NCBI GenBank assembly: GCA_016710115.1
Contig: JADJLN010000012.1
Span: 1 to 12,350 of the forward strand
DNA from: Saprospiraceae bacterium
GTDB lineage: Bacteria; Bacteroidota; Bacteroidia; Chitinophagales; Saprospiraceae
Direction: 5' to 3'
Length of the DNA: 12,350 nucleotides
Shown here: in pieces, positions 1 to 9,502 of the stretch
Layout: the number at the start of each line of letters is the position of its first letter
Position numbering within the stretch: the first letter of the stretch is position 1
Notes under the pieces: model-generated
The model's database searches: none
Told to the model about the DNA's origin: nothing
What the model saw: only the letters and a program-made list of their open reading frames with translations
Program-made: the position numbers and the translations under genes

Positions 1-284
1 AAGTTCTGACCGACGGTAAGTTGCCAGACCCCGCTGGATTGGTTGACGGGACACCAAAGTCGCGCCCAATGCCGGCTGCCCTTGTACACCGATGGATCGG
101 GGCTCCACCATTTGCGGTCTGAGCCGACAGGATCGGGAGGGCATCAGTGGCGGATTATGCCATAGAGAAGGAACGGCGGGAGAAAGATGGCGGGGAGATA
201 TTGTTCGTCATTGGAGTGTAGCTTCCAGTTAAAGAAAAAGGTGGATGGAGTCCACTGGGACGCTCATCACCTTTGCACATTCAT
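1..284 (-). CDS. FadL/OmpP1-like outer-membrane protein, N-terminal part (frameshifted, cut by window edge)
   Basis: Reading leftwards from the ATG at 284-282, no single frame stays open. Joining frames gives a hydrophobic leader followed by pieces such as NDEQYLP, SATDALPILSAQTANGGA, then (A)GIGRDFGVPSTNPAGSGNL and YRRSEL. The 'G...FGV...NPAGLG.YRRSE' signature near the N-terminus is typical of Bacteroidota outer-membrane proteins of the OmpP1/FadL/TodX class, 14-stranded barrels that take up hydrophobic compounds. Only about 95 codons are in the window, so neither barrel nor substrate can be judged. The start lies 21 bases after the stop of the upstream minus-strand gene, which suggests co-transcription. 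At least three frame changes are needed. The family call rests on this short motif and is moderate; an unrelated Bacteroidota barrel protein is the alternative. Confidence 0.55.
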
Positions 285-305
285 CTTTGACAGGTTTTGA
301 ACCGA

Positions 306-1784
306 TTACTGGTTCCCACCTCTTCCGCTTTTTCCGGGGGCTGCTGCCACCACGGAATTGCTATACCTTCTCTGGGAGTCAGAATTGCCTCCACTGTTGG
401 AATTATCCCGGCTTGGTCGTTCAAACGTCTGCCGGGGTGTTTCCTGTCTTGGAGGGTGGACCCTGATAGCTCGGACGCTCGTTCGAACGATCTCGTCGAT
501 CCGGAAACGTTTGCTCCTGACGACCGGGTTGGCTTTTGCTCCCGGGTGTCGGTCGGGGTTGTGAAGGCGATCCGGCCGGGTGCGTGTCCGACTGTCCTGC
601 GGGAATGTCCGCGGATCGGATGCAGGCGGATTCTGACGATTCCGCAGATATTCATCCCGGTAACTGTCACGAGACCGTTCCTCACGAACAGGACGTTCGG
701 CCTGTTCGGCTGGCCGCGGTCTGGAATATCCTCCGAGGTCCTGCCTTCTTGATCTGATCCTCCTTTTTCCGTTCTGCCTGTTCGGCGACAGGACGAAGAA
801 GTCGTGCGTACAGGGGTCCTGTATCTGCCGGATTTCAGGGAGCACTGGCTGGTCCATTCCGGGTCTGACGGTAGACCAGATCGCGGCCATTGGCGGGTGG
901 ATTATCAGCGAAGAACACGACCGCCTTCACTATCATCCACGGGTCTATACCTCCGGGTCCCGAAGGTCGTCCATTGGTCTGCTTCAGGACAGGAATTCCA
1001 CCACCCACATATTCCGGATCGCGAACTGACCCCGGCTTGGACCGGTACGTGAATCGAGATCCCTCGGGCCGTAATGTGTCCCTTTCGGATTTTTGATTGA
1101 TCGTTCGTTGTCATTTCCATACCAGTACCGGGATGGTTATACGGATCGTTGTAGTAGTAGTGTTGACATAATAATTGTTGCCCCACCCGGGCCCCAGCCA
1201 TTGTTCAGCCACCAGACCAGCCATAGTTCCAGCCGGTTGAAACAGGCACCACCCCAGTAGGGATCGTACGGGGATCATATGCCCCGGAAAGCACCCCATT
1301 GATTGTAAGACCACGGATCGCTGTAATAACGCCATCCCGAGGGTATTCCAACCGCCTATAGCAAAACTCGGACCGACCTAGCGCATGCGGTTGTAGCGCC
1401 GCGAGGACCAATAATCACCACCGCCACCGATGTTGATGTAGATCGATAGACCGGGCATGATCCACGGATCATCGAATCCCAGATCCAGTGTATACAGGAT
1501 CTGACGTAATAATCAAATCCGCGATAGGGATTGTGGCGCATCCGGGAAGGACAGAAGTAACCACTGGTCTTCCCCGTGTTCATATTCATCATACTCGTCA
1601 TCGTACTCAGGAAGCTCTTCCCGGTACGTGCTCGTGGAGGGGGTTGACACGATGGATGTCGCTACTGGTTCGGGCTGGACATCCCAGACCGGATCATAGT
1701 AGAGGTCATCATCGGATTGTGTTGAGCCGAGAGTGGTATGGCTACCAGCAAAAGCAGAATGCGGTTTTTCCAAAGATTTTTCAT
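306..1784 (-). CDS. Secreted Tyr/Asp/Gly-rich low-complexity protein (hypothetical, heavily frameshifted)
   Basis: Start chosen at ATG 1784-1782 (MKNLWKNR), which opens a clear signal peptide with the core ILLLLVAIPLSAQ; an in-frame ATG at 1790 would add two residues. Joining frames gives about 490 residues. First comes an acidic, Tyr-rich stretch (SDDDLYYDPVWD, EYDDEYDEYEHGEDQW). A conserved-looking HNPYRGFDYY and a Gly/Trp/Asn/Tyr-rich part follow (YINIGGGGDYWSSRRYNRMR, WNYGWSGG, GWGNNYYVNTTTT). The second half is rich in Arg, Pro, Ser and Gln, and it ends in Ser/Gly/Asn residues and RGGNQ. The 'PYRGFDYY...DP' and 'VNTTT...GPRGS' layout resembles uncharacterised secreted proteins that recur in Saprospiria; no enzymatic motif is visible. 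It is probably periplasmic or surface-located. At least six frame switches are needed. The reading is supported by the coherent composition and by the signal peptide. It precedes an outer-membrane protein gene on the same strand. Confidence 0.7.
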
Positions 1785-1818
1785 GTGCATTACTCGTTAT
1801 GGTCTATCTCCTCTCTTC

Positions 1819-1850
1819 CAATACTAATGTAGTACTTTTGGCGCCTGAAA
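1819..1850 (-). promoter_or_regulatory. Candidate Bacteroidota-type promoter for the Tyr-rich protein gene
   Basis: On the minus strand TTTC (1850-1847) is followed after 20 bases by TAGTATTG (1826-1819). Each box differs by one base from the Bacteroidota consensus (TTTG about 20 bases before TAnnTTTG). It lies 35 bases before the chosen ATG, with a purine-rich GGAAGAGAGGAGA in between. The match is visual only. Confidence 0.4.
1833..1840 (+). promoter_or_regulatory. Candidate -7 box (TACTTTTG) for proS
   Basis: TACTTTTG matches the Bacteroidota -7 consensus TAnnTTTG exactly on the plus strand, about 150 bases before the proS ATG. No convincing -33 TTTG is seen at the usual distance, so the site may be chance. 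It falls within the spacer of the opposing minus-strand promoter candidate, so the two promoters would overlap. Confidence 0.3.
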
Positions 1851-1991
1851 GGTGTTAAAACGCTCTTAATTCATTGAAACAGCGTGTTAAATCTGGTTCA
1901 TCAACTATCCAACAACCGAACAACTCATCCGGTTCCAGCGCAACGAACAGAACGTTTTTTCCGTAAAGACCTTCCTTCCCAAATTCAGGAT

Positions 1992-3253
1992 ATGGCCAAG
2001 GTAATCACCCCCCACAGCGAAGACTACAGTCAATGGTATAACGATATCGTCCGCAAGGCCGGTATGGCGGATTACAGTGCTGTCCGTGGCTGCTGGTCAT
2101 CAAACCGCACGGATTTGCCATTTGGGAAAAGATGCAGCAGCAACTGGACAGGATGTTCAAGGATACAGGCCATGTCAATGCCTATTTTCCCTCTGTTCAT
2201 CCCCAAAAGTTTCCTGAGCAAGGAAGCACAGCACGTCGATGGCTTTGCCAAGGAATGTGCCGTGGTTACCCATCACCGGTTGATGAATGCACCGGATGGT
2301 TCGGGCGTGATCGTGGATCCGGATGCGAAACTCGAAGAGGAACTGATCGTCCGTCCAACGTCCGAAACGATCATCTGGAATACCTATAAGGATTGGATCC
2401 AGAGCTATCGCGATCTTCCTCTCCTGATCAACCAGTGGGCCAACGTGGTTCGGTGGGAACTGCGGACACGCCTCTTCCTGCGTACTGCTGAATTCCTCTG
2501 GCAGGAGGGACATACCGCTCATGCCACAAAGCAGGAGGCGATCGAAGAAACACGACTGATTCGCGACATCTATGCCACGTTTGCCGAGGAATACATGGCG
2601 ATGCCGGTGATCAAGGGAATAAAGACAGCCAACGAACGCTTTGCGGGCGCTGATGATACCTATTGTATTGAAGCATTGATGCAGGATGGGAAAGCCCTCC
2701 AGGCAGGCACATCCCACTTCCCGGGACAGAACTTTGCCCGAGCGTTTGATGTCACATTCCTCAACAAAGAGAATCAGCAGGAACTGGTATGGGCTACGTC
2801 CTGGGGCGTGTCCACCCGCCTTGTCGGCGGTCTGATCATGACCCACAGTGATGATGACGGCCTCGTGTTGCCACCCAAGCTGGCACCAACCCAGGTGGTG
2901 ATCGTTCCCATCCCCAAACCAGGGCCTGAGATCAATGATGCTGCAGAAACTTTGATCAGGCAATTGCGGGCCGCAGGTGTATCCGTGAAATATGATCATG
3001 ACGAGCGAAAGCCCACCGAACAGAGAATACCCGGAATGCGGATTCTATGGAAGAACTGGAGGCCATCCTCGATGGTCCCGGTGGGTTTGTCTCAGCACAC
3101 TGGGATGGGACCTCTGAAACGGAACTGGCCATCAAGGAACAGACGAAAGCCACCATCCGGTGTATACCTCTGGACGGTAGTGATGAAAAAGGAACCTGCA
3201 TTCTGACCGGCAAACCGAGTGCACAGCGAGTGTTGTTTGCGAGGGCGTATTGA
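1992..3253 (+). CDS. proS: Prolyl-tRNA synthetase, archaeal/eukaryotic-like type, with internal deletion and frameshifts
   Basis: Class II aminoacyl-tRNA synthetase that charges tRNA(Pro) with proline in the cytoplasm. The start at ATG 1992 gives MAKVITPHSEDYSQWYNDIV, the usual N-terminus of this type. Clear landmarks follow: SAVRGC, IWEKMQQQLDRMF, the motif 2 region (LIVRPTSETIIWNTYKDW, NQWANVVRWELRTRLFLRTA, FLWQEGHTAHAT), the proline-pocket and motif 3 region (DTYCIEALMQDGKALQAGTS, WATSWGVSTRLVGGLIM, HSDDDGLVLPPKLAPTQVV), and the C-terminal part ending in QRVLFARAY. A one-base loss near 2093 and a one-base gain near 2193 shift the frame and restore it. Near 3002-3012, KYDHDE runs straight into RAKAHRTENTRNADSMEEL in another frame. 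The anticodon-domain stretch that normally carries KPGWKF...ELKG.P.R...GPRD is absent. The span encodes about 420 residues against roughly 490 for the family. The identification is secure; whether the deletion is genuine is not. Confidence 0.93.
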
Positions 3254-3671
3254 TTGTAGGAGTCATTATTTATCGCCAGTTCCCGTTGATTTGGTGGTCC
3301 TTTCCTGTTCTCCAACAAGAAAACAACATACCATCAAGTAGTGATTGGCATGGACTGCTTTTGGATTTATTTCCGAGTGCAACAATTCCTTTATATCCTC
3401 TCATATAGTCTAAGAAGCCGATATAAGTCCTGGTTTTGCCAGTGGCCGACATTTAACTATTTCCTCATTCAGCATATCATGTTGGTTGCCCTCCTGTTTT
3501 CTTGTTTTAATTTTTATGATGAATCCTGGACATATCGATTTTAGAATATAATTACGAAGTGGCTCATCGTGCCTATTTATTTTGTCATCAGGCGAAGGAT
3601 AGCCTGTTTTTTATAATGAAAAAAGATTAAATTGCAGATTATATTTTATCACTTAATCTCAATCTATAGCG
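3254..3671. other. AT-rich intergenic region between proS and the T9SS gene cluster
   Basis: These 418 bases contain no open frame with recognisable protein character. The short frames here have low-complexity Phe/Tyr/Ser-rich translations, no family motif and no usable start context. The region is clearly more AT-rich than proS, increasingly so towards 3672. It holds one terminator-like hairpin (3589-3612) and presumably the promoter of the gene at 3672. I found no exact TAnnTTTG box at a convincing distance from that start. Confidence 0.6.
3589..3612 (+). terminator. Intrinsic terminator-like hairpin upstream of the T9SS cluster
   Basis: CAGGC (3589-3593) pairs perfectly with GCCTG (3602-3606) around an 8-base loop and is followed directly by six T (3607-3612). 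The stem is short. It lies 336 bases after the proS stop and 60 bases before the next ATG. It could stop read-through from proS or act as a leader hairpin of the next gene. Confidence 0.4.
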
Positions 3672-6600
3672 ATGAAAAATTACTCCCCCCTGACAACCAA
3701 ATTACATCAGCTTCTTTGTTTGGTTCTAATTATCCCCCTCATGGCTACGGCCCAATCTAGTGATCCCATGCCTGCAAGTTGTGGTATGAGTGATTCGATT
3801 GCCCCTTCAGGACAGGGAGGACAGCCCGCACCAAGTGCGATGACTTGTGGTGTTCACCTGAATGATCCTGTATTTCAAGATGTTGGTCGATTCCTGCCTC
3901 CATCAACTACAAGAAAGATCCGCATTCATGCCAATTTTATCGTGCTGCAAAAACTGGATGGCACTGGCAACTTCCAGGATATCCCGGAGCATCGGGCCTT
4001 CCTTGATGAATGGCTGGCAAAGTGCAATTTTAACTTTGCCAACTTGTGGGGATCCGGAGACAGCGATTGTCAAATCCCGGCAACAGATGCCAAGGTAGAG
4101 ATCATCCCGAATTGGATATTCATGATAGATCCTTCTGAATACTTTTGGGATAATACCAATAATCCAGGCACAAATGACTGCCCGGACCAGGGCTCCGGTG
4201 GCTCAACACATTAGATGCAACACTCAATGTAATCCAACCATTCCCAGAGGGATTAATGTCTATTTTACCACTCATGGACCGATATACCATCAATTGGTCA
4301 CCTTGCAAACAATTACCGACCCAGAAGCCGCAGGAATGCCGTATACCTGGTGTTCAGAGTGGCCTTCCAGGACAGATTTGCAACAACCATCCAGAGTTCA
4401 TATTGCCAATTTGTATCTGAAATACTATTGGTTTAAAAATTTCATCGTAGACGGTCAACCATTTTCAGTTACACGCAATTGGCTCATTGGTGAAGGTGCT
4501 GTACTCGCTCATGAATTTGGTCATTCCTTTATCCAAGAGTATAATCATGAAACTTTTGGCTGTGAGAATCATTTGCTTTCCACCGGAGGATGGCGCACAG
4601 TTTTGCGTGAACTAGATGTCGAATACATACATCGCGGTTTGGTATATAACAGCCTGCGCCAGTTCATCGACTGTGACGAAACGTACCATCACAATGTATG
4701 GTCATCCGAAAATGAATGGGTGATTGATGAGGACGAGACCTGGAAGCTGGATATGCGCTTGTACAATCATGTGCGCGTTACAGCGGGAGCTACACTCACT
4801 ATTACGTGTAAAGTGCTCATGTCTCAATGGGGTATCATCACTTTGGAGAGAGGTGCTCGACTTATTGTGAATGGTGGGCAAGTACAACGAGCAAACACCT
4901 GTGGCCCGGAAGAATATTGGCATGGCATCTATGCCCAAGGCAACAGCAACCTGAACCAGCCAGATCCGAATGGTGTGCTCAATGCCATGGATGGTAGTGT
5001 CGTCCTATTATATGGTGACGGCACGATCGAAGGTGCCAAACTGGGTATCTCTACTTCGTTTTCCCCATTTGGCGATGTCCCGGCTTATCGAGGCGCATTG
5101 ATTCAAGCAAATGAATTTACCTTCAAAAATTGTTCCAAAGGTGTGGAGTTTAACAAATACAACCACCCGAACTTCAGCCACTTTTACGATACACATTTCC
5201 TGAGGACCAATACAGGGAGTATGGGTGTCGGCGTATCGATGTGGGCCACGAATGGCGTGCTGTTTGAAGACTGCTTTTTCCAGAATATGGTCAATCAAGG
5301 CATCATCAGTTGGGATGCTTCTTATACCGTCACCAAAGGCAACAAGTTTACGGGGTCCATCGATGGCATTCTGGCCGGTGGATCGATGTTGCTGAACGGC
5401 GAAATACAGGAAGGTATACCTGGACCTGCAGATGGGTTTCACAATCAATTTGACGACAACACCATAGGCATTAGAAGCACCTCAAATGGTGTATTCAAAA
5501 TCTGGAGGAATACCTTCGATGATTTTGATTTTGATGTGGCCATGACAGGAATCAATTTCAGTGAATCAATCCACAATCTATTTGAAGCCGAAGCGGCAGG
5601 TGTACAAATGGAGTCAACTGGATTGGGGTATAATGAAGTAAATTGTAATAGCTACGATGACAATATTGTCGGAGTCAATATTGTAGGCAACAATCAATTC
5701 TTTAACTTCCGTGAGGAGCAATTCAATACCCAGTATCATGATCTTTTCCTGGAAGGGCCTTCAACGAATCCTGGAGCAATACAGACCTTTCAAGGATCTC
5801 AAGGTGCAGCCGTTGAATTATATTACCTCCGGCAATCCGGAGCAGATCAAGACCAGTACGGTACTGCCCAATAACAATACCACAACCTTCCATTATTACC
5901 ATCCGGATCCAAGTTCCAACCCCTTGGTCAAGCCCCGTTGTGCCCTGAACGATGGCACCTGCACAAATCCGAGTAATTTCTTTGTTTATAATTCTGATGG
6001 CGATCCAGTAAATTGTGCATTTCAGATTCCACCACCTGGCGAGGAGCCATGTACGGATATCATCTGCCTGGATAGCTTACGCATGGCCATAGCCGGGGTA
6101 GAAGGGCAACTGGCGCAGGGGTATGACCCGGCATTGGAAGCACATTGGCAGCAACTGGTGTCCCGCCGGGAGCGTTCTGTCAACGGGTTGGTGCAAGACT
6201 ATATGGCCAATGAAGACTGGACTGCCTTGCAGGTTTTGCTCCAGGCTGATGCCAATCCGCTGAACCAACGCAGACTGGTTTCATTGGCCCTCTATCTGGA
6301 AGATTGGGCATCGGTTGATTCGCTTTTGGGTCAATTTCCAAATACAAATGTGGAGGACCAGCAATTTGTGCAGATCCAGCAGATCAATCGTGATGTGCTC
6401 AATGATACTGCATTTGTATTGACCACGGCTCAAGAGACTACACTTACGGACATTGCCACCAGTGGCACCACAGAGTCGGGTATGGCTCAGACCTTATTAT
6501 CGCGTCTGACTGGTACAGTGATTATGCCTCAGATTCCGGATATTGGGGTTTCTGGATTAAGAGAGTCCAAGGAGCAAATATCTATTAAGGTCACCAACAA

Positions 6601-6862
6601 GTTAAGCGTGTCACCGAACCCAGCAAATGGTGAACTGACTATTCAATGGGCACCTAATACCGGTCTTCACAAAACCAGCAGGTTATCCTGCAAGTGGTAA
6701 ATACGCTAGCAAATGCAACCCCTCATTTCAAGGAGAATTTATGGGGCAGAAACTATTCAACTTTCTTCAGTAACCTGGCCAGAAGGAGCGTCCCTCATCC
6801 TTATTCGGGATGCAGTCTCCAACCAAATTATGGAGTCCTCCATAATTGTCATTCAGCATTGA
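3672..6862 (+). CDS. Secreted zincin-like metalloprotease / parallel beta-helix protein with T9SS sorting domain (frameshifted)
   Basis: The reconstructed product is about 1060 residues. A signal peptide (MKNYSPLTTK, core LLCLVLIIPLMATAQ) is followed by a Cys-containing linker and a domain containing LAHEFGHSF at about residue 280 (HEFGH at 4510-4524), a zinc-protease HEXXH motif. From about residue 370 to 700 the sequence is repetitive and Gly/Asn-rich (VTAGATLTI, LERGARLIVNGG, FKNCSKGVEFN, FEDCFFQN, DDNIVGVNIVGNNQF), typical of right-handed parallel beta-helices. A Cys-rich segment (CALNDGTC, CTDIICLDSLRMA) and an alpha-helical stretch come next. The C-terminus (LSVSPNPANGELTIQW to ESSIIVIQH) is a T9SS type A sorting domain, implying export and surface attachment or release. 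Frame changes lie near 4195, 4250, 5800, 6663 and 6712. The third frame at about 4200-4250 (LNTLDATLNVIQPFPEG) bridges the first two naturally. The expected third zinc ligand is not in the standard metzincin place, so protease activity is an inference. Confidence 0.82.
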
Positions 6863-6878
6863 TTATTTTATCTTTTTG

Positions 6879-6910
6879 GCACTCGGCTATGCAGTTGTAT
6901 AGCCGGGTGC
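6879..6910 (+). terminator. Strong inverted repeat between two T9SS cargo genes
   Basis: GCACTCGGCTAT (6879-6890) pairs with ATAGCCGGGTGC (6899-6910) over 12 positions, with one T-G wobble and an 8-base loop. It starts 17 bases after the stop of the preceding gene and ends 18 bases before the next ATG. No T-tract follows on the plus strand; a TTTTT precedes it and an AAAA follows, which could extend the stem. It is probably a transcription terminator or an mRNA 3'-end stabiliser. Confidence 0.5.
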
Positions 6911-6928
6911 TACTTAAAAGCTATAACC

Positions 6929-8548
6929 ATGATCCGAATATCGGCCTTTATAATGATTCTATTCCTTACGAATGACCTCCTCCTTTCTCAAGCAGATCAA
7001 ACATATTTAAGATCAATTGATCCCCACGCATCCACAACTGGCTTACCTATTTTTGATAATTCTAACAATGCCATACAAATTGGAAAAAATGTATTTGTGG
7101 AATCCGGACATATCAATCAAAACAATAGACGAGAGACCCGACTATTAAAAGATACCTCTAGACACGACTTTGACATTCGAACAGATTGCTATCAATGGAC
7201 CACAAGGAGATATTTCTATTTCTCAAGGAGTCAAATCAACAGATAATGGATTGCTTTACACGGGTGAGTGGGTCGATTATAATCAAGGATTGATGCGAAC
7301 TTTTTTAGTCAAATACGACACTGCTTTAAATGTTTTATGGATGAACACTTTTCCAGAACTGGAGGATCCAGATCGTGTGTACTACGGCACGGATATTTGC
7401 ATGACAAAAGAGGGAGAGATATTGTCTTATGGTTCATGCGGAGTATATGATCAGAGTAAACAAATAGCATCGGTGGCGTATATTCTCAAAACTGATTCTT
7501 TGGGTAAGCTGTTGTGGTATAAAGAGTTGGATGATGATTTTATTGAGACCCTGGCCTATGGCAATCTGACACCGACGAGTGATGGAAATTATTTATTCAG
7601 TACACTGGCACGCTACCCCTTACCGACAGGCAACTGGATGCGGGTATATTATCAATACGTGAAGATTAATGGAGATGGGGACGTGCTTTGGAAAAAAGTG
7701 CTGATCGATGTGCCCAATGACAATCAACTGCCCTTTACTACCGCAACGGTGGATGGGGGTTTTGTGGCCGCCATGCAGAAGGATACGTTTTTAGCGGATA
7801 AAGGTTTTGGCCCATTTCGAAATTTGAGATGGTATGATCAGAATGAAGTTCTGAAGAAAGAATATCATTGGAACAATTGGAGTTATCGATATTCGACAAA
7901 TGACTTATTGACTACTCAAAATGGGGAGATCATTTCGGTTGGAATAGTAGTGACGGATGCAGGTCGTGGTCAATCCTTTATCGAGCGCTATTCTCCTGAG
8001 GGCGAGTTGATCTGGGAGCGAATTTATAATGACTCGTTGGCTCGACCTGGCCGGGAGCCTTCCTGGCCTTTGTCAGCGTGACGGAGTTGGATGATCATCG
8101 CATTGCTATCACGGGTATCGTGACTGACAGTGTGGATACAGTGACCAACCCGAATTGGCCACCGTTGAATTTTAATGTTTTATTTGTGGTGCTGGACAGC
8201 CTGGGGTGTCTGGAGCCGGGATGTGACGGAGTCTTACAGGTGATTACCTCTTTAGAAGATTTTCAGGAGCTTGCGCCACTGGATGTGCCCTTGTTGCGCA
8301 TGGCGCCAAATCCAGCATCGGATCATGTGGTGGTTCAGATGTCTGAGCAATCAAGATCACACCTGGATCGTGGTGTACTGACTTGTTATAATTTGCAAGG
8401 GCGGGTGGTTCAGACCTGGTCCTGGCCGCAGAGCAATTCTAATCAGATGGATCTCAATCTTACGGGTTTGTCGATGGGAAGTTATTATTTAGTTTTGACC
8501 AATGGAGGATATCCGGTGGGGTCAGGGAAATTGATAATTAAGCGATAA
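6929..8548 (+). CDS. Secreted beta-propeller-like protein with T9SS type A sorting domain (frameshifted)
   Basis: The product is about 540 residues. The N-terminus (MIRISAFIMILFLTNDLLLS) is a signal peptide. The body carries recurring strand motifs of the type 'x-K-x-D-x-x-G-x-x-LW': VKYDTALNVLWMNTFP, LKTDSLGKLLWYKEL, VKINGDGDVLWKKVL and YSPEGELIWERIY. These alternate with 'T.DGG/T.NGE' turns (TSDGNYLFS, TVDGGFVAA, TQNGEIISVG). This pattern is known from Bacteroidota exported proteins with delta-60/WD40-like propeller blades. The C-terminus (PLLRMAPNPASDHVVVQM, LTCYNLQGRVVQTW, LNLTGLSMGSYYLVL, GSGKLIIKR) is a complete T9SS type A sorting domain. Two frame changes are needed, near 7160 (KDTS to TTLTFEQIAING) and near 8055 (LARPG to GAFLAFVSVTELDD). 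Binding partner and function are unknown. The next secreted-protein gene starts 26 bases after the stop. Confidence 0.86.
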
Positions 8549-8574
8549 TAAATTCACTAATAAGAGAACAAATC

Positions 8575-9480
8575 ATGAATAAATTTCTATTCGTTTTAGC
8601 ATGTTTTATTTGGATCGATGGGTTGTTGGCTCAGTCCGTTGATTTTGCACCAGTGGGAGCAAAATGGTATATCAATCAAATTGTGGTGGACCCCATACCT
8701 GCGGATTCCTTTATAATCGTTGAAGTGACTGGTGAAGAACTGAAAGCTGGCCAGTTGTGTCGAGTGATTGAAAATTTGAGTGGCTGTGGTTTGCCGAATC
8801 CCGCATGTTTTTCTAGAAAAGATTCGGTCTTTTTCTATAGCACAGTGACGAATGAATTTGAGCTCTTGTATGATTATACAGCTCAGGTAGGAAGTGAATG
8901 GACAGTGAAGGGCTTGTCCAATTTTAACGGAGTGGATATCAAGGTGCAGGTTACTGCTGTATTCCCTTGGGCTTTTGACAATGATACGTTGACGGCCATG
9001 ACTATCAAAACGACCCCGTTATCCAATATCTGGGGACTATATATTCTGGAAAAAATAGGAGGACGAACTATTTGAGCCCAACCTATTCAGAAGATTGCGG
9101 CTCGGTGCCGGGCGGCTATATGCCTCAGCCAATTCGTTGTTATGAAGAGGATGGGAAAACGTACAATTTTAATCCTGAGAATGCTTGTGATCACTACGAT
9201 GATATTTCATTTACAGCGGATGTCACCTCAGAAGATAAATTAATGGTGCAACCGGAACCCTGCTCATCATGTGATTCAGATATCCGGGTGGCATGAATCC
9301 GGTATCTGGGCATTATATGATGTCAATGGAAGGAAACTGCTGGAGGTGTCCTTGAAGAATAATGATCGAACTCATCAAGTAGAGGGTTTGACAATGTATC
9401 CGGCAGGGATGTACTATTGGCATTTTTCATCCGAGAAGGGAAATGAGGCTGCAACAGGCACATTGATGTTGGGGAAGTAA
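8575..9480 (+). CDS. Small secreted protein with T9SS type A sorting domain (hypothetical, frameshifted)
   Basis: The product is about 300 residues. A signal peptide (MNKFLFVLACFIWI, core DGLLAQS) is followed by FAPVGAKWYIN, a beginning common to a family of uncharacterised Bacteroidota exported proteins. The middle region, with several Cys (CRVIENLSGCGLPNPAC), DSVFFYSTVTNEFELLYDY and VGSEWTVKG, looks all-beta. A later ILEKIGG and a PQPIRCYEEDGKTYNF segment follow the same family plan. The C-terminus (VQPEPAHHVIQISGWHESG, WALYDVNGRKLLEV, VEGLTMYPAGMYYWHF, GTLMLGK) is a T9SS sorting domain. Frame changes lie near 9068 and 9255; the second restores the first frame inside the sorting domain, reading PEPAHHVIQISG. 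No catalytic motif is seen. Only 26 bases separate it from the preceding gene, so the two are probably co-transcribed. It is the last gene of the plus-strand run before a convergent gene. Confidence 0.85.
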
Positions 9481-9502
9481 AAGATCATTCTGGTTTTTAT
9501 TT

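Noticed and set aside
297..752. Plus-strand open frames in 245-757
   Set aside because: They lie opposite the Arg/Pro/Ser-rich end of the minus-strand secreted protein; low-complexity Arg/Ser codons keep the reverse frames open. The minus-strand reading has coherent composition and a signal peptide further up.
2175..2999. 274-codon minus-strand open frame opposite proS
   Set aside because: It is fully antisense to the conserved core of proS and its translation has no domain, signal or family character; open antisense frames are common opposite GC-rich genes.
3341..3544. 67-codon plus-strand open frame in the proS to T9SS gap
   Set aside because: The translation is Phe/Tyr/Ser-rich as expected of AT-rich non-coding DNA, with no motif and no partner gene; a small membrane peptide cannot be excluded.
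3672..9480. Stop codons inside the T9SS genes as programmed frameshifts or recoding
   Set aside because: The shifts occur at differing sequences without a common slippery motif, and similar shifts occur in all other genes of the window, so sequence error is the simpler account.
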